A DNA stretch of 64,000 nucleotides from Sneathiella limimaris (GCF_012932565.1 NZ_JABBYJ010000001.1:2728001-2792000), one strand, 5' to 3'; positions 44,150 to 53,313 are shown, numbered from the stretch's first letter. The notes: a model not told the origin generated them from the letters alone. Program-made: numbers and translations.

Positions 44150-44932
44150 CTACTTACCAAGGAAGTTTGGCTTCCTTTTCTGCTGGAACGCAGTGACACC
44201 CTCGGGAAAATCCTCGCTTCGAAATGCTTCGGCTTGACAGGCTGCCTCAAACCGAACGACGTCGGCAATTGAATTGTTCTGCGCATAAGCAATTTGACGC
44301 TTAATCAACCCAAGGGCAACCGTCGGCCCGTCTGCAAGTGTTCTTGCCAATTCTAGCGACCGCTCCTGTAATTTATCATCTTCGACAACCTCCCAAACCA
44401 ACCCCCATTCCAAGGCTTGCTGCGCAGTTATTGCTTTTCCCCCAAACATGGCCATTCCCATTGCCCGGGCAGGGCCAACTTTATGGGTTAGCGCCCACGA
44501 CATTCCCCCGTCGAGAACAGCCCCAATGCGGGAGAAGGCTGTCACCAGCTTTGCTGATTGGCTGGCGATAATGAGATCTCCGGCTAAGGCAAGACCACAG
44601 CCTGCACCAGCAGCGGGTCCATTGAGTGCAACGATCACAGGGACAGGAACCTCATGAAGAGCTTGCACCATCTTATTGACGCCAGCCATCATGTAACCTT
44701 CAATTTTTTCCCGCCGGCTGGCAAGACTATCTCCTTGAAGGTCAGCACCAGCACAAAACCCCTTCCCGGCCCCGCTCAGCAATATCGCTCGCGCGGATTT
44801 ATTGGTGATGACATCCATAACCTCATCAAGCACCACCTGTTTCATCTCATCAGAGAGTGCATTCATTTGTGCAGGTCTGTTTAATGTCAGCTTTAACAGA
44901 TTTCCCTCTTTTTCAACCAGTACATCGCTCAT
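44150..44932 (-). CDS. Enoyl-CoA hydratase/isomerase family protein, PaaG-like
   Basis: A 260-residue crotonase-fold enzyme. The oxyanion-hole segments GAGKGFCAGADLQGD (about residues 60-74) and ALNGPAAGAGCGLALAGDL (about 101-119) are present. In place of the second catalytic glutamate there is aspartate in FSRIGAVLDGGMSW, as in PaaG (FSKIGLVPDSGG), which isomerises ring-epoxide and enoyl-CoA compounds, so an isomerase role is as likely as hydration. It follows an SDR gene on the same strand by 47 bp, forming a likely acyl-CoA two-gene operon. Confidence 0.88.
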   Translation of the reverse strand: MSDVLVEKEGNLLKLTLNRPAQMNALSDEMKQVVLDEVMDVITNKSARAILLSGAGKGFCAGADLQGDSLASRREKIEGYMMAGVNKMVQALHEVPVPVIVALNGPAAGAGCGLALAGDLIIASQSAKLVTAFSRIGAVLDGGMSWALTHKVGPARAMGMAMFGGKAITAQQALEWGLVWEVVEDDKLQERSLELARTLADGPTVALGLIKRQIAYAQNNSIADVVRFEAACQAEAFRSEDFPEGVTAFQQKRKPNFLGK

Positions 44933-44979
44933 CTACTTTCCTTTCTTGTTATTTTTTATCGGAGCTATTCAATATGCCT

Positions 44980-45732
44980 TTATTTCCGTAACGCTGGCAA
45001 ACCCACGCCCGTTGCCTCAAAACCGCCATCAGCCGCTACAATCTGACCCGTTACGTAGGAGGCTTTTTCGGAACAGAGGAAACAAATAACTTCAGCAATC
45101 TCTTGCTCTGAACCGTACCGATTAAGCGGAATTGCATCGTGATATGCATCAATAATGTCCTGCGTATGGACCGCCATCGCCAATTTAGTGCGGACAGGTC
45201 CCGGGCAGACACAATTGGCCCTAATGTTATATTCACCCAACTCTGCCGCCTGTTGCTTCGTCAAATGGATCACAGCGGCCTTTGACGTTCCATAAGCAAC
45301 CCTCAAAGTTGAAGCGCGCAAGCCAGATATAGAAGCAATATTCACGATCGCCCCTTTTGAGCTTTTCAGATAAGGAGTTGCTGCCTGTGACATCAGAAAA
45401 ACACCATCCAGGTTCGTTTCCATAACTCGGCGCCAACGTTTAAAGTCGGTTTCTTCAATGGGCCCGAAGTCTGCCACTCCGGCGTTATTGACGAGCGCAT
45501 CCACTTGCCCAAAACGATCTATAGTTTCCTTAAACACATGCTCCACCTCACTCTCAATGGAAACATCTGCGGCAACTGCTAATGTGTTTTTGAGATCTCT
45601 TGAGGCGACTTCAAGCTCTTCCCCGTCCCTGTCCACCATAACCACTCGCCATCCCTCATTTAAGAATGTCTTGGTTGTGGCAAGGCCAATCCCACGAGCT
45701 GCGCCCGTTACTATCGCGACTTTTTCTGTCAT
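44980..45732 (-). CDS. SDR-family oxidoreductase
   Basis: A 250-residue short-chain dehydrogenase: NAD(P)-binding VTGAARGIGLATTKTF at about residues 8-23, NNAGVADFGPI at about 87, catalytic serine in NIASISGLRAS and the YGTSKAAV tetrad at about residues 152-159. The C-terminus SYVTGQIVAADGGFEATGVG is that of classical 3-hydroxyacyl/ketoacyl reductases. It leads the PaaG-like gene. Confidence 0.92.
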   Translation of the reverse strand: MTEKVAIVTGAARGIGLATTKTFLNEGWRVVMVDRDGEELEVASRDLKNTLAVAADVSIESEVEHVFKETIDRFGQVDALVNNAGVADFGPIEETDFKRWRRVMETNLDGVFLMSQAATPYLKSSKGAIVNIASISGLRASTLRVAYGTSKAAVIHLTKQQAAELGEYNIRANCVCPGPVRTKLAMAVHTQDIIDAYHDAIPLNRYGSEQEIAEVICFLCSEKASYVTGQIVAADGGFEATGVGLPALRK

Positions 45733-45805
45733 TAGTCCAACTCCCCAAAATCTACTTTTTATGAAACTTTAGACTGAGCTATAAAAACTGACAATGGAGA
45801 GTTTC

Positions 45806-45834
45806 TTGACATCGCAAGATCAGATGACTAAACA
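45806..45834 (+). promoter_or_regulatory. Probable promoter of the manganese-riboswitch transcript
   Basis: A TTGACA -35 box (45806-45811) is followed after 17 bases by TAAACA (45829-45834), just before the aptamer sequence at about 45838. Confidence 0.45.
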
Positions 45835-45837
45835 CGG

Positions 45838-46012
45838 ACATTCCGTTGGGGAGTAGCCTTCTGAGACACATCAGAACCTGTATCAACAGACTTGGCCAAG
45901 GCCATGGTGCAGGTGACCGGAAAACTTCGGTTTGGCAAGACCAATGGCGAGTACTGACCACTTCACGGGAAGTTGGCTGGTCAGTCCGTCATTGAATTTG
46001 CCAACTTCCCAA
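45838..46012 (+). promoter_or_regulatory. yybP-ykoY (manganese) riboswitch leader
   Basis: The aptamer part (about 45838-45926) has the yybP-ykoY hallmarks: GGGGAGTAGCC at 45848, the hairpin TTCTGA/TCAGAA, then TATCAACAGACTTGG corresponding to the TCAACATACT loop of E. coli mntP, ACCTG/CAGGT closing an arm, and TTCCG/CGGAA as the basal stem. This family binds Mn(II) and controls exporters. Downstream lie two mutually exclusive stems, ACTGACC/GGTCAGT (45953, 45979) and GGGAAGTTGG/CCAACTTCCC (45967, 46001), the second ending just before the ribosome site of the UPF0016 gene. Recognised by motif memory, not by a covariance search. Confidence 0.78.
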
Positions 46013-46024
46013 ACTCAAGGTCTG

Positions 46025-46303
46025 ATGCAACAACTGCTAATTATTTTCGTAACTGTTTTTCTTGCTGAGTTGGGGGATAAGACTCAGTTGGCAACTGTTC
46101 TGTTCGCTGCAGACAAGCAGCAGTCTCCTTATCTGGTTTTTATGGCCGCCGCTCTTGCATTGGTTGCCTCTACAGCAATCGCTGTGGTTTTGGGAACTGC
46201 CGCAGAAAAATATTTGACAATGATCCCGCTTAAACTGATTGCGGGTATCGGGTTTATTGCAATTGGTGCCTGGACTGTCTGGAGCCACTTTCAAACTAGC
46301 TGA
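46025..46303 (+). CDS. Half-size UPF0016/GDT1 protein, probable Mn(II) exporter
   Basis: A 92-residue membrane protein with three hydrophobic segments. The family motif E-x-G-D-K-T is present once (ELGDKTQ, residues 15-21). UPF0016 members such as TMEM165, Gdt1 and bacterial MneA/MntX move Mn(II)/Ca(II) and normally contain two such repeats (about 190 residues); this is a single-repeat form that would have to dimerise. The start is ATG 46025; the frame extended to 45932 would run through the riboswitch. The leader implies induction by manganese. Confidence 0.88.
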   Translation: MQQLLIIFVTVFLAELGDKTQLATVLFAADKQQSPYLVFMAAALALVASTAIAVVLGTAAEKYLTMIPLKLIAGIGFIAIGAWTVWSHFQTS

Positions 46304-46357
46304 GCCTAACATCTGTGGGCTATCCAAATAGCCTGACAGCAGCATTTTCGCCTATGT

Positions 46358-49189
46358 TCAAGACAATAAAACGTCTTTTACTATTGTCGCAAGCTCATGC
46401 CGCGTGAACGGTTTTTGCAGAACGAATTCGTTCCGCGCCAACCGCTCTTCACCCTTATCCAGATTTCCGTCTTTGAAACTCTGCTTGCCAGTAAAACCAC
46501 TGGTTAGCAGAGTTTTGATATTCGGCCGAAGTTTTAAAACCTCATCCTTTAACCGATAACCGTCTATCCCGCCTGGCAAGATTACGTCTGTAAAAAACAG
46601 ATCAATATCCTCATCTGACTGAACAATTTCGATAGCCTTGCTTGCGCTGTCAGCAATCAAAACCTGATATCCAAGTCGCTTCAGCGCCTTTGCTGATATC
46701 TCCAGGAGATCAGCCTCATCATCGACGACAAGGATTTTCTCACCGTTCCCAACTGGGAGGCTATTAATTTCAATTTCTCTTACGTCATTAGAGGTGGTGC
46801 CTTTGGCAGTCGGAAGGTAAATTTTAAACGTGGTCCCACTTCCGGGTTCTGAATATAGGTTGATGAAACCACCAGACCGCTTCACAAATCCGAAAACCAT
46901 GCTGAGGCCAAGGCCAGTCCCCTTACCCACATCTTTTGTGGTAAAAAACGGCTCAAACACGCGCTCACGTACTTCCCTGCTCATACCTACTCCATCATCA
47001 CTGAAGGAGAGCATTACATACTTACCCGGCACAACATCTGAGTATCCTTGAAGATGCTTTTCATCCAAAGTGGCATTCTTGGTTTCAATGACCAAGCGCC
47101 CCCCATTCGGCATTGCATCTTTCGCATTTAACGCCAGATTAAGAAGCGAGTCTTCGAAATCTCCCTTGTTTATCGCAACATCCCACAGATCGCTGGCCAA
47201 ATCAGTCTCAATCTCAATACTTGCTGTGAGTGATTTTGACATCAACGTGTTTGTCTCTTCGATCAAATCATTGAGGCATACCCTTGAGATACTCCCATGA
47301 TGATGGTTGGAGAACCCGAGCAATTTATGCGTCAGTTCGGACGCCCGACTAGCTCCTTTTAGCGCATTTTCCGCAAATGCTTTTAAAGGCGAGTCCTCTG
47401 GCAATTGCTCAGACAGCAATTCAAGGTTTCCATAAACAATACCCAAGATATTGTTGAAATCATGGGCGATCCCCCCAGTTAGCTGACCAACAGCATCCAT
47501 TTTTTGAGACCGCCTCAACGCTTCTTCGGCCCGGGTTAGATCTGTTACATCCCGACCGACACCACGATACCCTTTGAACGACCCATCCTTGTGATAAATT
47601 GGTTTACCTGTCGTCACGATATAACGAACTTCTCCGTCCGGGCGAACTACACGCAATGTCGGGCTGGTAAAAGAGATTTCGTCCGGCACATCATCCAGAT
47701 AATCATTCCAATTACTTTTAGCCGTTTCTTCAGTCAGACCGACCACCTCATGGCGTGTCTTGCCCAACATATCTTCTGGAGTGATACCAATAATTTCTGC
47801 GACCTTGCCGGTAACAAACGAGAATTTGAGGTCTTCATTCATCTCCCAAAACCAGTCAGCTCCGTCCTCAGCAAAGTCCCTGAAACGCTCTTCATTCTCC
47901 TCCAACTCAATTTCTGCTTGCTTGAGTTCTGTGATATCGTTTGCCATCGAGAGCATTGAGCCGTCCGGTAATCTATGCTCATGGATCTGCAACCATCTTC
48001 CAAACCTGTTTTTCTCAACAAGATTTGCAGACCCTTCCCTCTCTAATTTCTCTATACGGGCGTTTATATAGTCCTCTATTGTGTCGCCTACTTTAGGATA
48101 AATTCCCTTGGCCAGCATTTTCTGCATAAACTCACGATACGGAATGCCCTTGTAGAGAAGTTTCGCGCCTTCTGGGTTAAGCACTTCATATCGCTTGTTA
48201 GCGAAGAGAAGACAGTCGTTCGTGTCAAACAACAGAATACTGGTATCAGAAGTATCAATTGCACTTAAGAGCTGATCTGCGAGCCTTCGCTGCTCGTCCA
48301 ACTCAATCCCTTGTGCATCTATCTTTTCACTCAATGCCTTATTGGCATCTTCAAGCTGCTTCTGAGCTTTCTTCAGACTTGTGACGTCCGAGATGGTTGT
48401 GACAAGCCCCTCCTTGACCATTTTGCGTGACAATTTGATGATTTTATCTTCATGAAGAACTCGCTCTATCTCAGAACTGTCTGAGCCAAAGGCAAACTCT
48501 TCCAATCGCTCCGCTTCCTCTTGAAGTGTCTGCCCCTCACTTTTAGTCTTCTCGGCCTCAAGAAGATAAATCTCTTGAACAGGCAAGCCAGGCCTATTCA
48601 TTTCAACAGGCATTTCCAACAGTTCAAACAGCCGATCATTCGCAAGCATCAGCTCTTTGTCACGGCTTATCAATGAAACGCCGTCACTAATATTATCGAT
48701 GATGAGCTGAAGTATACGACTGCGGCTTTCAAGTTCCTGACGAACTTTTTGTATCTCTTGATCCTGGATAAAGTTCTGCTGTTCCAGGAGTTCATTGAGC
48801 CGCTTCATTTCCGTTTCAGCTTTGGCACGTTCCCCTACATCTGTAAACGTAATCGTCAACCATCCACGGTCATCAAATTTACCAAAACGCTTTACAACTC
48901 GCCCATCGGATCTTGGAAACTCGAAATCAAATGGCTGACGCTGTAGAATGAGGTTCATTCGCTCCCAAACCAACTCATCTACATCCCCTTCTCCATATAT
49001 GCCTCGTTTCGCATTGAACCTGATATGTGATTCAAGGGGAGTGCCAATCATGGCCAAGTCTGAAGGAAAGTCGAGTATCTCAAGCGCCGCGTCGTTATAG
49101 CCAGCCAAATTCAGTTTGTCGTCGAAAACAAAGACCCCATGAGGAATGGAGTTCAGAAAATTCAAATTTTCTTTATCTTGATCGGTCAA
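46358..49189 (-). CDS. Large hybrid PAS histidine kinase with receiver
   Basis: A 943-residue soluble hybrid kinase. PAS_7-like units are visible at about residues 10-120 (SIPHGVFVFDDKLNLAGYN) and 155-260 (DNISDGVSLISRDKELMLAN), a third at about 305-420 and a PAS with PAC at about 430-550 (GADWFWEMNEDLKFSFV), linked by charged helices. The HisKA box is GGIAHDFNNILGIVYGN at about 575; ATPase motifs LALNAKDAMP and GTGLGLSMVFGFV follow. The receiver at about 815-943 has ILVVDDEADL and DLFFTDVILPGG. The start is TTG 49189, with only weak GGTG upstream, so the true start is uncertain. Confidence 0.9.
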   Translation of the reverse strand: MTDQDKENLNFLNSIPHGVFVFDDKLNLAGYNDAALEILDFPSDLAMIGTPLESHIRFNAKRGIYGEGDVDELVWERMNLILQRQPFDFEFPRSDGRVVKRFGKFDDRGWLTITFTDVGERAKAETEMKRLNELLEQQNFIQDQEIQKVRQELESRSRILQLIIDNISDGVSLISRDKELMLANDRLFELLEMPVEMNRPGLPVQEIYLLEAEKTKSEGQTLQEEAERLEEFAFGSDSSEIERVLHEDKIIKLSRKMVKEGLVTTISDVTSLKKAQKQLEDANKALSEKIDAQGIELDEQRRLADQLLSAIDTSDTSILLFDTNDCLLFANKRYEVLNPEGAKLLYKGIPYREFMQKMLAKGIYPKVGDTIEDYINARIEKLEREGSANLVEKNRFGRWLQIHEHRLPDGSMLSMANDITELKQAEIELEENEERFRDFAEDGADWFWEMNEDLKFSFVTGKVAEIIGITPEDMLGKTRHEVVGLTEETAKSNWNDYLDDVPDEISFTSPTLRVVRPDGEVRYIVTTGKPIYHKDGSFKGYRGVGRDVTDLTRAEEALRRSQKMDAVGQLTGGIAHDFNNILGIVYGNLELLSEQLPEDSPLKAFAENALKGASRASELTHKLLGFSNHHHGSISRVCLNDLIEETNTLMSKSLTASIEIETDLASDLWDVAINKGDFEDSLLNLALNAKDAMPNGGRLVIETKNATLDEKHLQGYSDVVPGKYVMLSFSDDGVGMSREVRERVFEPFFTTKDVGKGTGLGLSMVFGFVKRSGGFINLYSEPGSGTTFKIYLPTAKGTTSNDVREIEINSLPVGNGEKILVVDDEADLLEISAKALKRLGYQVLIADSASKAIEIVQSDEDIDLFFTDVILPGGIDGYRLKDEVLKLRPNIKTLLTSGFTGKQSFKDGNLDKGEERLARNEFVLQKPFTRHELATIVKDVLLS

Positions 49190-49367
49190 GACTGCGGCAC
49201 CAAAAACGTGAACAACTTATACTTTAAATAACTATCACAAATTCATTATCGAAATATTTATACAACGGCAAACATAAAAAAGAATTCTAGCAGTATGCAA
49301 AACACCTACGCTCCTCATAAGTTTCCTTAAGTCTGGAATTCTTTATGAACTTTGCTGACATCAAAAG

Positions 49368-50129
49368 TTAATCTTTTCCTGAAATCTGCTTCTCCATCAA
49401 GGACTGATAGAAATCTGGGAAGAAACGATTTAGACGCCAAGCCAACTTGGCGATACGGCCAACGGGGATCATGGATCGCTTTTTTTCGTAACCCTTCAGA
49501 ATTTCCTGAGCTGCCTCCTCTGGACCCATCGCATCCTTCGCGTCACTTGCAGAGCCCGGGCGTTGAAACCCTGTGCTGCCTTCACGACCCTTCGAGATGT
49601 TAGTCGCAACGAATGAGGGAGCAGCAATCAATACATCGACACCATGCAGTTTTTCTTCTGATCTCAATGACTTAAAAAAACCTTCTAATGCATGTTTTGA
49701 AGCTGAATAGGAGGTTCGATGGTAGAGAGGCGCAAATCCAGCCACTGAAGAAATCGCCAAATGGCATCCTTTTGCAGCCCTGATCGCGGGTGCAAGTTGA
49801 ATGGCCAGGGCCACTGCTGAGAAGTAATTAATTTCAAAGAGCTTCCGATGACTTTCCATATCTATCTGATCAAATGAGCCAATTTGAGTAACTCCCGCGT
49901 TATAGATGACCAGATCAAGTTTCGGATGTTGAGACAGGACCTGCTGAACAACTTTAGATCTCGCTTCTTTATCCGTAAGATCGCAAAGGTGCACTTCCAA
50001 CTGCTCAGTACTTTTCAGACCCTGTGAAGACACATCAAGAATGATGACATGCCAGCCAAACGCTTGAAGCTGTTTGGTTAAGGCCTGGCCAAGACCGCCA
50101 GCTCCCCCAGTGATGAGAGCCTTTTTCAT
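49368..50129 (-). CDS. SDR-family oxidoreductase, last gene of the ATGA-coupled operon
   Basis: A 253-residue short-chain dehydrogenase. The start at 50129 (MKKALITGGAGGLGQALTKQ) overlaps the previous stop as ATGA; the longer frame to 50150 lies inside that gene. Features are the glycine loop TGGAGGLGQA, LVIYNAGVTQIG, AISSVAGFAPLYH and the active-site YSASKHALEG. It resembles ketone/steroid-type SDRs that accept bulky substrates, but the substrate is unknown. Confidence 0.9.
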   Translation of the reverse strand: MKKALITGGAGGLGQALTKQLQAFGWHVIILDVSSQGLKSTEQLEVHLCDLTDKEARSKVVQQVLSQHPKLDLVIYNAGVTQIGSFDQIDMESHRKLFEINYFSAVALAIQLAPAIRAAKGCHLAISSVAGFAPLYHRTSYSASKHALEGFFKSLRSEEKLHGVDVLIAAPSFVATNISKGREGSTGFQRPGSASDAKDAMGPEEAAQEILKGYEKKRSMIPVGRIAKLAWRLNRFFPDFYQSLMEKQISGKD

Positions 50130-51076
50130 AAGTTCATACTCTTCTGCCATAACGCAAACACCTGAGCGCTTGTTTTTTCGGGTATGTACCCAAACACTTC
50201 CTTCAGCTTTTTATTATCGAGAACTGGCCGATATTGCAGGAAGCGAACCTGTTCAGGCCCGTATTGCGATAACCCTAAAGGCTTTGCGATAGCCAACCCT
50301 GCCTTAACCACCCAAGAAGGTATCCAGGTAATCTTTTTTTGCATGGCAATGGCAAGATCACTTATGCCCATCGCGCCATCACCGGCAACATTGTAAATAC
50401 CTGCAGGCCCCTCCTTGACAGCCCTGAACAAAATGCGCGCGAGATCCTCAGTCCAGATGAATACAAATGGGCTCTCAAACCCTTTTAACCCGAGAAGCTT
50501 AGGTTTCTGGAAAAGTGCTGTGATCTGATTATCCGTTCGCTCCCCAAGCACCGTTCCCACTCTGAAAACAACCTGCTCCAATGCTGGGGATTTATCCCGC
50601 GCTGTTGCCAGCATTTCTTCAACCAACCGCTTATGATGCGAATAAGGGAATTCCTCATTCCCCCTCACCTGGCAATCTTCTGTCAGTGGCACTGGATTGT
50701 CCGCGTAATACCCATAAGCCGCCCCCGAAGACGTAACAACTATTCGCTTCACCCCATATTGGATGGCAGCCTGAAGAACGTTCTTCGTCCCTATGACATC
50801 CACTTTATAGGCAAAATCTCTACCAGTGCCTTTAGGTGGAGTTACGATCGATGCCAAATGGACTACGACATGGGGTTTGAACTGAGATACCAGACGATCT
50901 GGATCCTCTGATGTCACATCCATAGATTCATATCGGATGTTATCCGGCAAACCTTTTATTGGCCCAATATCTGTCGCCAGAACTTCGAAATTTGACTGTT
51001 CGGATGCCAGTTTCAAAAAAGCCTTACCGACTAAACCGCCTGCACCGGTTACCAATATTCGACACTTATCAGTCAT
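50126..51076 (-). CDS. NAD-dependent epimerase/dehydratase (extended SDR)
   Basis: A 316-residue extended SDR. RILVTGAGGLVGKAFLKLAS near the N-terminus is the NAD site, HVVVHLASIVTPPKG follows, and VTSSGAAYGYYADNPVPL with YSHHKRLVEEM gives the catalytic S/Y-K. The start at 51076 overlaps the symporter stop as ATGA; the upstream-extended frame to 51145 lies in that gene. It could be a sugar epimerase or a 3-beta-hydroxysteroid-dehydrogenase-like enzyme; the second suits its neighbours. Confidence 0.88.
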   Translation of the reverse strand: MTDKCRILVTGAGGLVGKAFLKLASEQSNFEVLATDIGPIKGLPDNIRYESMDVTSEDPDRLVSQFKPHVVVHLASIVTPPKGTGRDFAYKVDVIGTKNVLQAAIQYGVKRIVVTSSGAAYGYYADNPVPLTEDCQVRGNEEFPYSHHKRLVEEMLATARDKSPALEQVVFRVGTVLGERTDNQITALFQKPKLLGLKGFESPFVFIWTEDLARILFRAVKEGPAGIYNVAGDGAMGISDLAIAMQKKITWIPSWVVKAGLAIAKPLGLSQYGPEQVRFLQYRPVLDNKKLKEVFGYIPEKTSAQVFALWQKSMNL

Positions 51077-51975
51077 CGCGGTGCCTCTGTCCGGGCGAAC
51101 AAAAAAGCAAGACCAAGACCTGAAATCGCATGCCAAATACCCCAAAAGGCAGCTACAACAGCCATTCCCCCCAACCCATTAAAAAAGGCAAATATAAGTA
51201 CAAGACCTAATGCTGAGTTCTGAATTCCAGTCTCGATCGTGATTGCCCTGCGATCAAAAGGAGACAGACGAAATGCTGTTGCTGTAATCCATCCACCGAT
51301 CAAAGCCAGAGAATTATGCAAGATTACCAACCCTGCCACGGCCCCAGCGTAAGCCAGGAAATAGGACCAGTTCGCAGCAAGCGCCAGGATGACAAAGGCG
51401 ATGAAAATGATCATTGCGACCCACTGAAGCGGTCTTCGAATTTTTGCTGCGACTGATGGGTACCGGTGATTGCACTGGACCCCTAGGATTAACGGCAAAA
51501 CAAGCATCAATCCAACCGTTATAGCAATTTGGACTGGATCAATTGAGGTCTGCTGCAAAATCGCGTGGGTCGGCGGATACAAGCTTCCCCAAAAGGCAAT
51601 GTTAAATGGCGTGATCAAAATAGCCGCCACTGTTGCAATGCCTGTCATGGAAACAGAAAGGGCTGCGTTACCCCCCGCTCTATGGGTAATGAAGTTGGAT
51701 ATATTTCCACCAGGACAAGCGGCAACCAACATTAAGCCAAGCGCTATCGACGGACGGGGCTCAATCGCTAGCACCATTAGAAAAGTTAGCACTGGCAAAA
51801 CAATAAACTGAGAGAAGAAACCAACCAATAATGCCTTCGGCGCTTTTCTCAAGCGATGAAAATCTGAGGGCGCTAAATCCAGAGCAATTGAAAACATTAC
51901 GATCGCCAGGACAGCATTTAAGATCCACATGGACCCCGGACTGAAATTCAATGTCACATCATCAATACCAGTCAT
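51073..51975 (-). CDS. Bile acid:sodium symporter (BASS) family transporter
   Basis: A 300-residue protein with about nine to ten hydrophobic segments. The signatures VAACPGGNISNFITHRAGGN at about residues 85-104 and ETGIQNSALGLVLIF near residue 250 are the paired substrate/Na+ motifs of the BASS family, which carries bile acids, pantoate, pyruvate and other organic anions. It is coupled by 4-base overlaps both to the preceding FMO and the following epimerase. Confidence 0.9.
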   Translation of the reverse strand: MTGIDDVTLNFSPGSMWILNAVLAIVMFSIALDLAPSDFHRLRKAPKALLVGFFSQFIVLPVLTFLMVLAIEPRPSIALGLMLVAACPGGNISNFITHRAGGNAALSVSMTGIATVAAILITPFNIAFWGSLYPPTHAILQQTSIDPVQIAITVGLMLVLPLILGVQCNHRYPSVAAKIRRPLQWVAMIIFIAFVILALAANWSYFLAYAGAVAGLVILHNSLALIGGWITATAFRLSPFDRRAITIETGIQNSALGLVLIFAFFNGLGGMAVVAAFWGIWHAISGLGLAFLFARTEAPR

Positions 51976-53288
51976 GCCTGATTACCTTTCAAGCGACCAA
52001 TCCAGTCATTAACCGATTTCCGATAAGTTGCTTTATCCACGTAATAAGCCATGCGCGGTAGTTTCAGGTAATCCACTCCCCCTGTTGCACGTTCAAAATT
52101 TCTGGATTTAGTGGCTTGCAACTCCATAGCAGTAGCACTTCCGGCCTCCAGCCCCTTGATGTATCTGCCAACCATTTCTGCCTGCTCATGGCGGCCTTGC
52201 CAGCCAAGGCCACTAGCCTCTACCATTCCTAAGACAAACAGATCATCCCGGCTGGGATGGAACGCGTTCAGAAATAAATGGGGGGCGTCGCCTGTCCAAT
52301 TCAGAAGTTCTTGATCTATAAACGGGTAATGAAGTTTGTAACCTGTCGCAGCCAGGATCATGTCGTATTCGGCCTGGGACCCATCTTTAAAAGTGACCGA
52401 CTTTCCCGACATTACTTCTACATCCGGGCGAATTCTGATATCTCCATGGCCCGCATGATAAAGGACCAAAGAATTAACAATGGGGTGACTTTCATATAGT
52501 TTATAATCAGGCTTTGGGAATCCATATTTCTGAGGATTTCCAACAAACCATTTGAGGATCATCCCATCCACTTTTCGCTTCAACCACATAGGAAGCTTTA
52601 TCATTCCCCCAAGAGTATCTGCCGGTTTGCCAAATACGTATTTGGGCACAAAGTAATATCCGCGGCGTAAAGAAAGGTCACAACTAGACGCATGATGGAT
52701 TGCATCCACCGCGATATCACAACCGGAATTTCCAGCACCAACAACAAGGACTTTTTTACCCTTAAACTGCTCTGGGTAACGATACTTGCTGGAATGAATT
52801 AATTCACCGCTAAATTCGCCAGGGAAAGAGGGCATATTAGGTTCAGAAAGGGTTCCGTTAGCGATCAAAACACCCGCAAACACATCTGAATGAGCCCCCT
52901 CATTGTCTTTCCAGGTAAAAGTCCAGCCTTCTCCAGATTTTCCAACTGGCACTACGTTCAACACTTCAGCATTGAAACGATAGTTTTCCCTCAGCTTATA
53001 GTGATCTGCAAATGCCCGAAAATAACTCTTCATTTCCTTGTGAGAGGGGTATTCAGCAACACTCTCCTCCATGGGGAAATCCGTAAATTCCGTCATCTTT
53101 TTTGACGAAATTAGATGGGCAGTTTCATACATCGTGGACTTGGGACCATCGATATCCCAAAGACCCCCAACGTCAGAATGCATCTCAAAGCCCTGAAAAG
53201 GAATATCCAACTCCTTTAGGACTTTGGCCATCGCAAGACCCATCGGTCCTGCCCCTATCAAGGCATACCGTTTTATCGGATTATTCAT
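51972..53288 (-). CDS. Flavin-containing monooxygenase
   Basis: A 438-residue class B flavoprotein. FAD site ALIGAGPMGLAMAKVL (about residues 9-24), the FMO fingerprint FSGELIHSSKYR (about residues 165-176) and a second dinucleotide site VLVVGAGNSGCDIAVDA (about 184-200) are all clear. The start at ATG 53288 has a strong GGGAGGA; the open frame to 53405 runs through the operator. Such enzymes oxygenate ketones or N/S atoms. It is the first gene of the ATGA-coupled operon and diverges from a TetR gene. Confidence 0.9.
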   Translation of the reverse strand: MNNPIKRYALIGAGPMGLAMAKVLKELDIPFQGFEMHSDVGGLWDIDGPKSTMYETAHLISSKKMTEFTDFPMEESVAEYPSHKEMKSYFRAFADHYKLRENYRFNAEVLNVVPVGKSGEGWTFTWKDNEGAHSDVFAGVLIANGTLSEPNMPSFPGEFSGELIHSSKYRYPEQFKGKKVLVVGAGNSGCDIAVDAIHHASSCDLSLRRGYYFVPKYVFGKPADTLGGMIKLPMWLKRKVDGMILKWFVGNPQKYGFPKPDYKLYESHPIVNSLVLYHAGHGDIRIRPDVEVMSGKSVTFKDGSQAEYDMILAATGYKLHYPFIDQELLNWTGDAPHLFLNAFHPSRDDLFVLGMVEASGLGWQGRHEQAEMVGRYIKGLEAGSATAMELQATKSRNFERATGGVDYLKLPRMAYYVDKATYRKSVNDWIGRLKGNQA

Positions 53289-53313
53289 TATGTCCTCCCT
53301 ATTGCTATTTAGA

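Noticed and set aside
45779-45961. 60-residue minus-strand frame over the riboswitch
   Set aside because: The sequence is explained by the yybP-ykoY leader on the plus strand.
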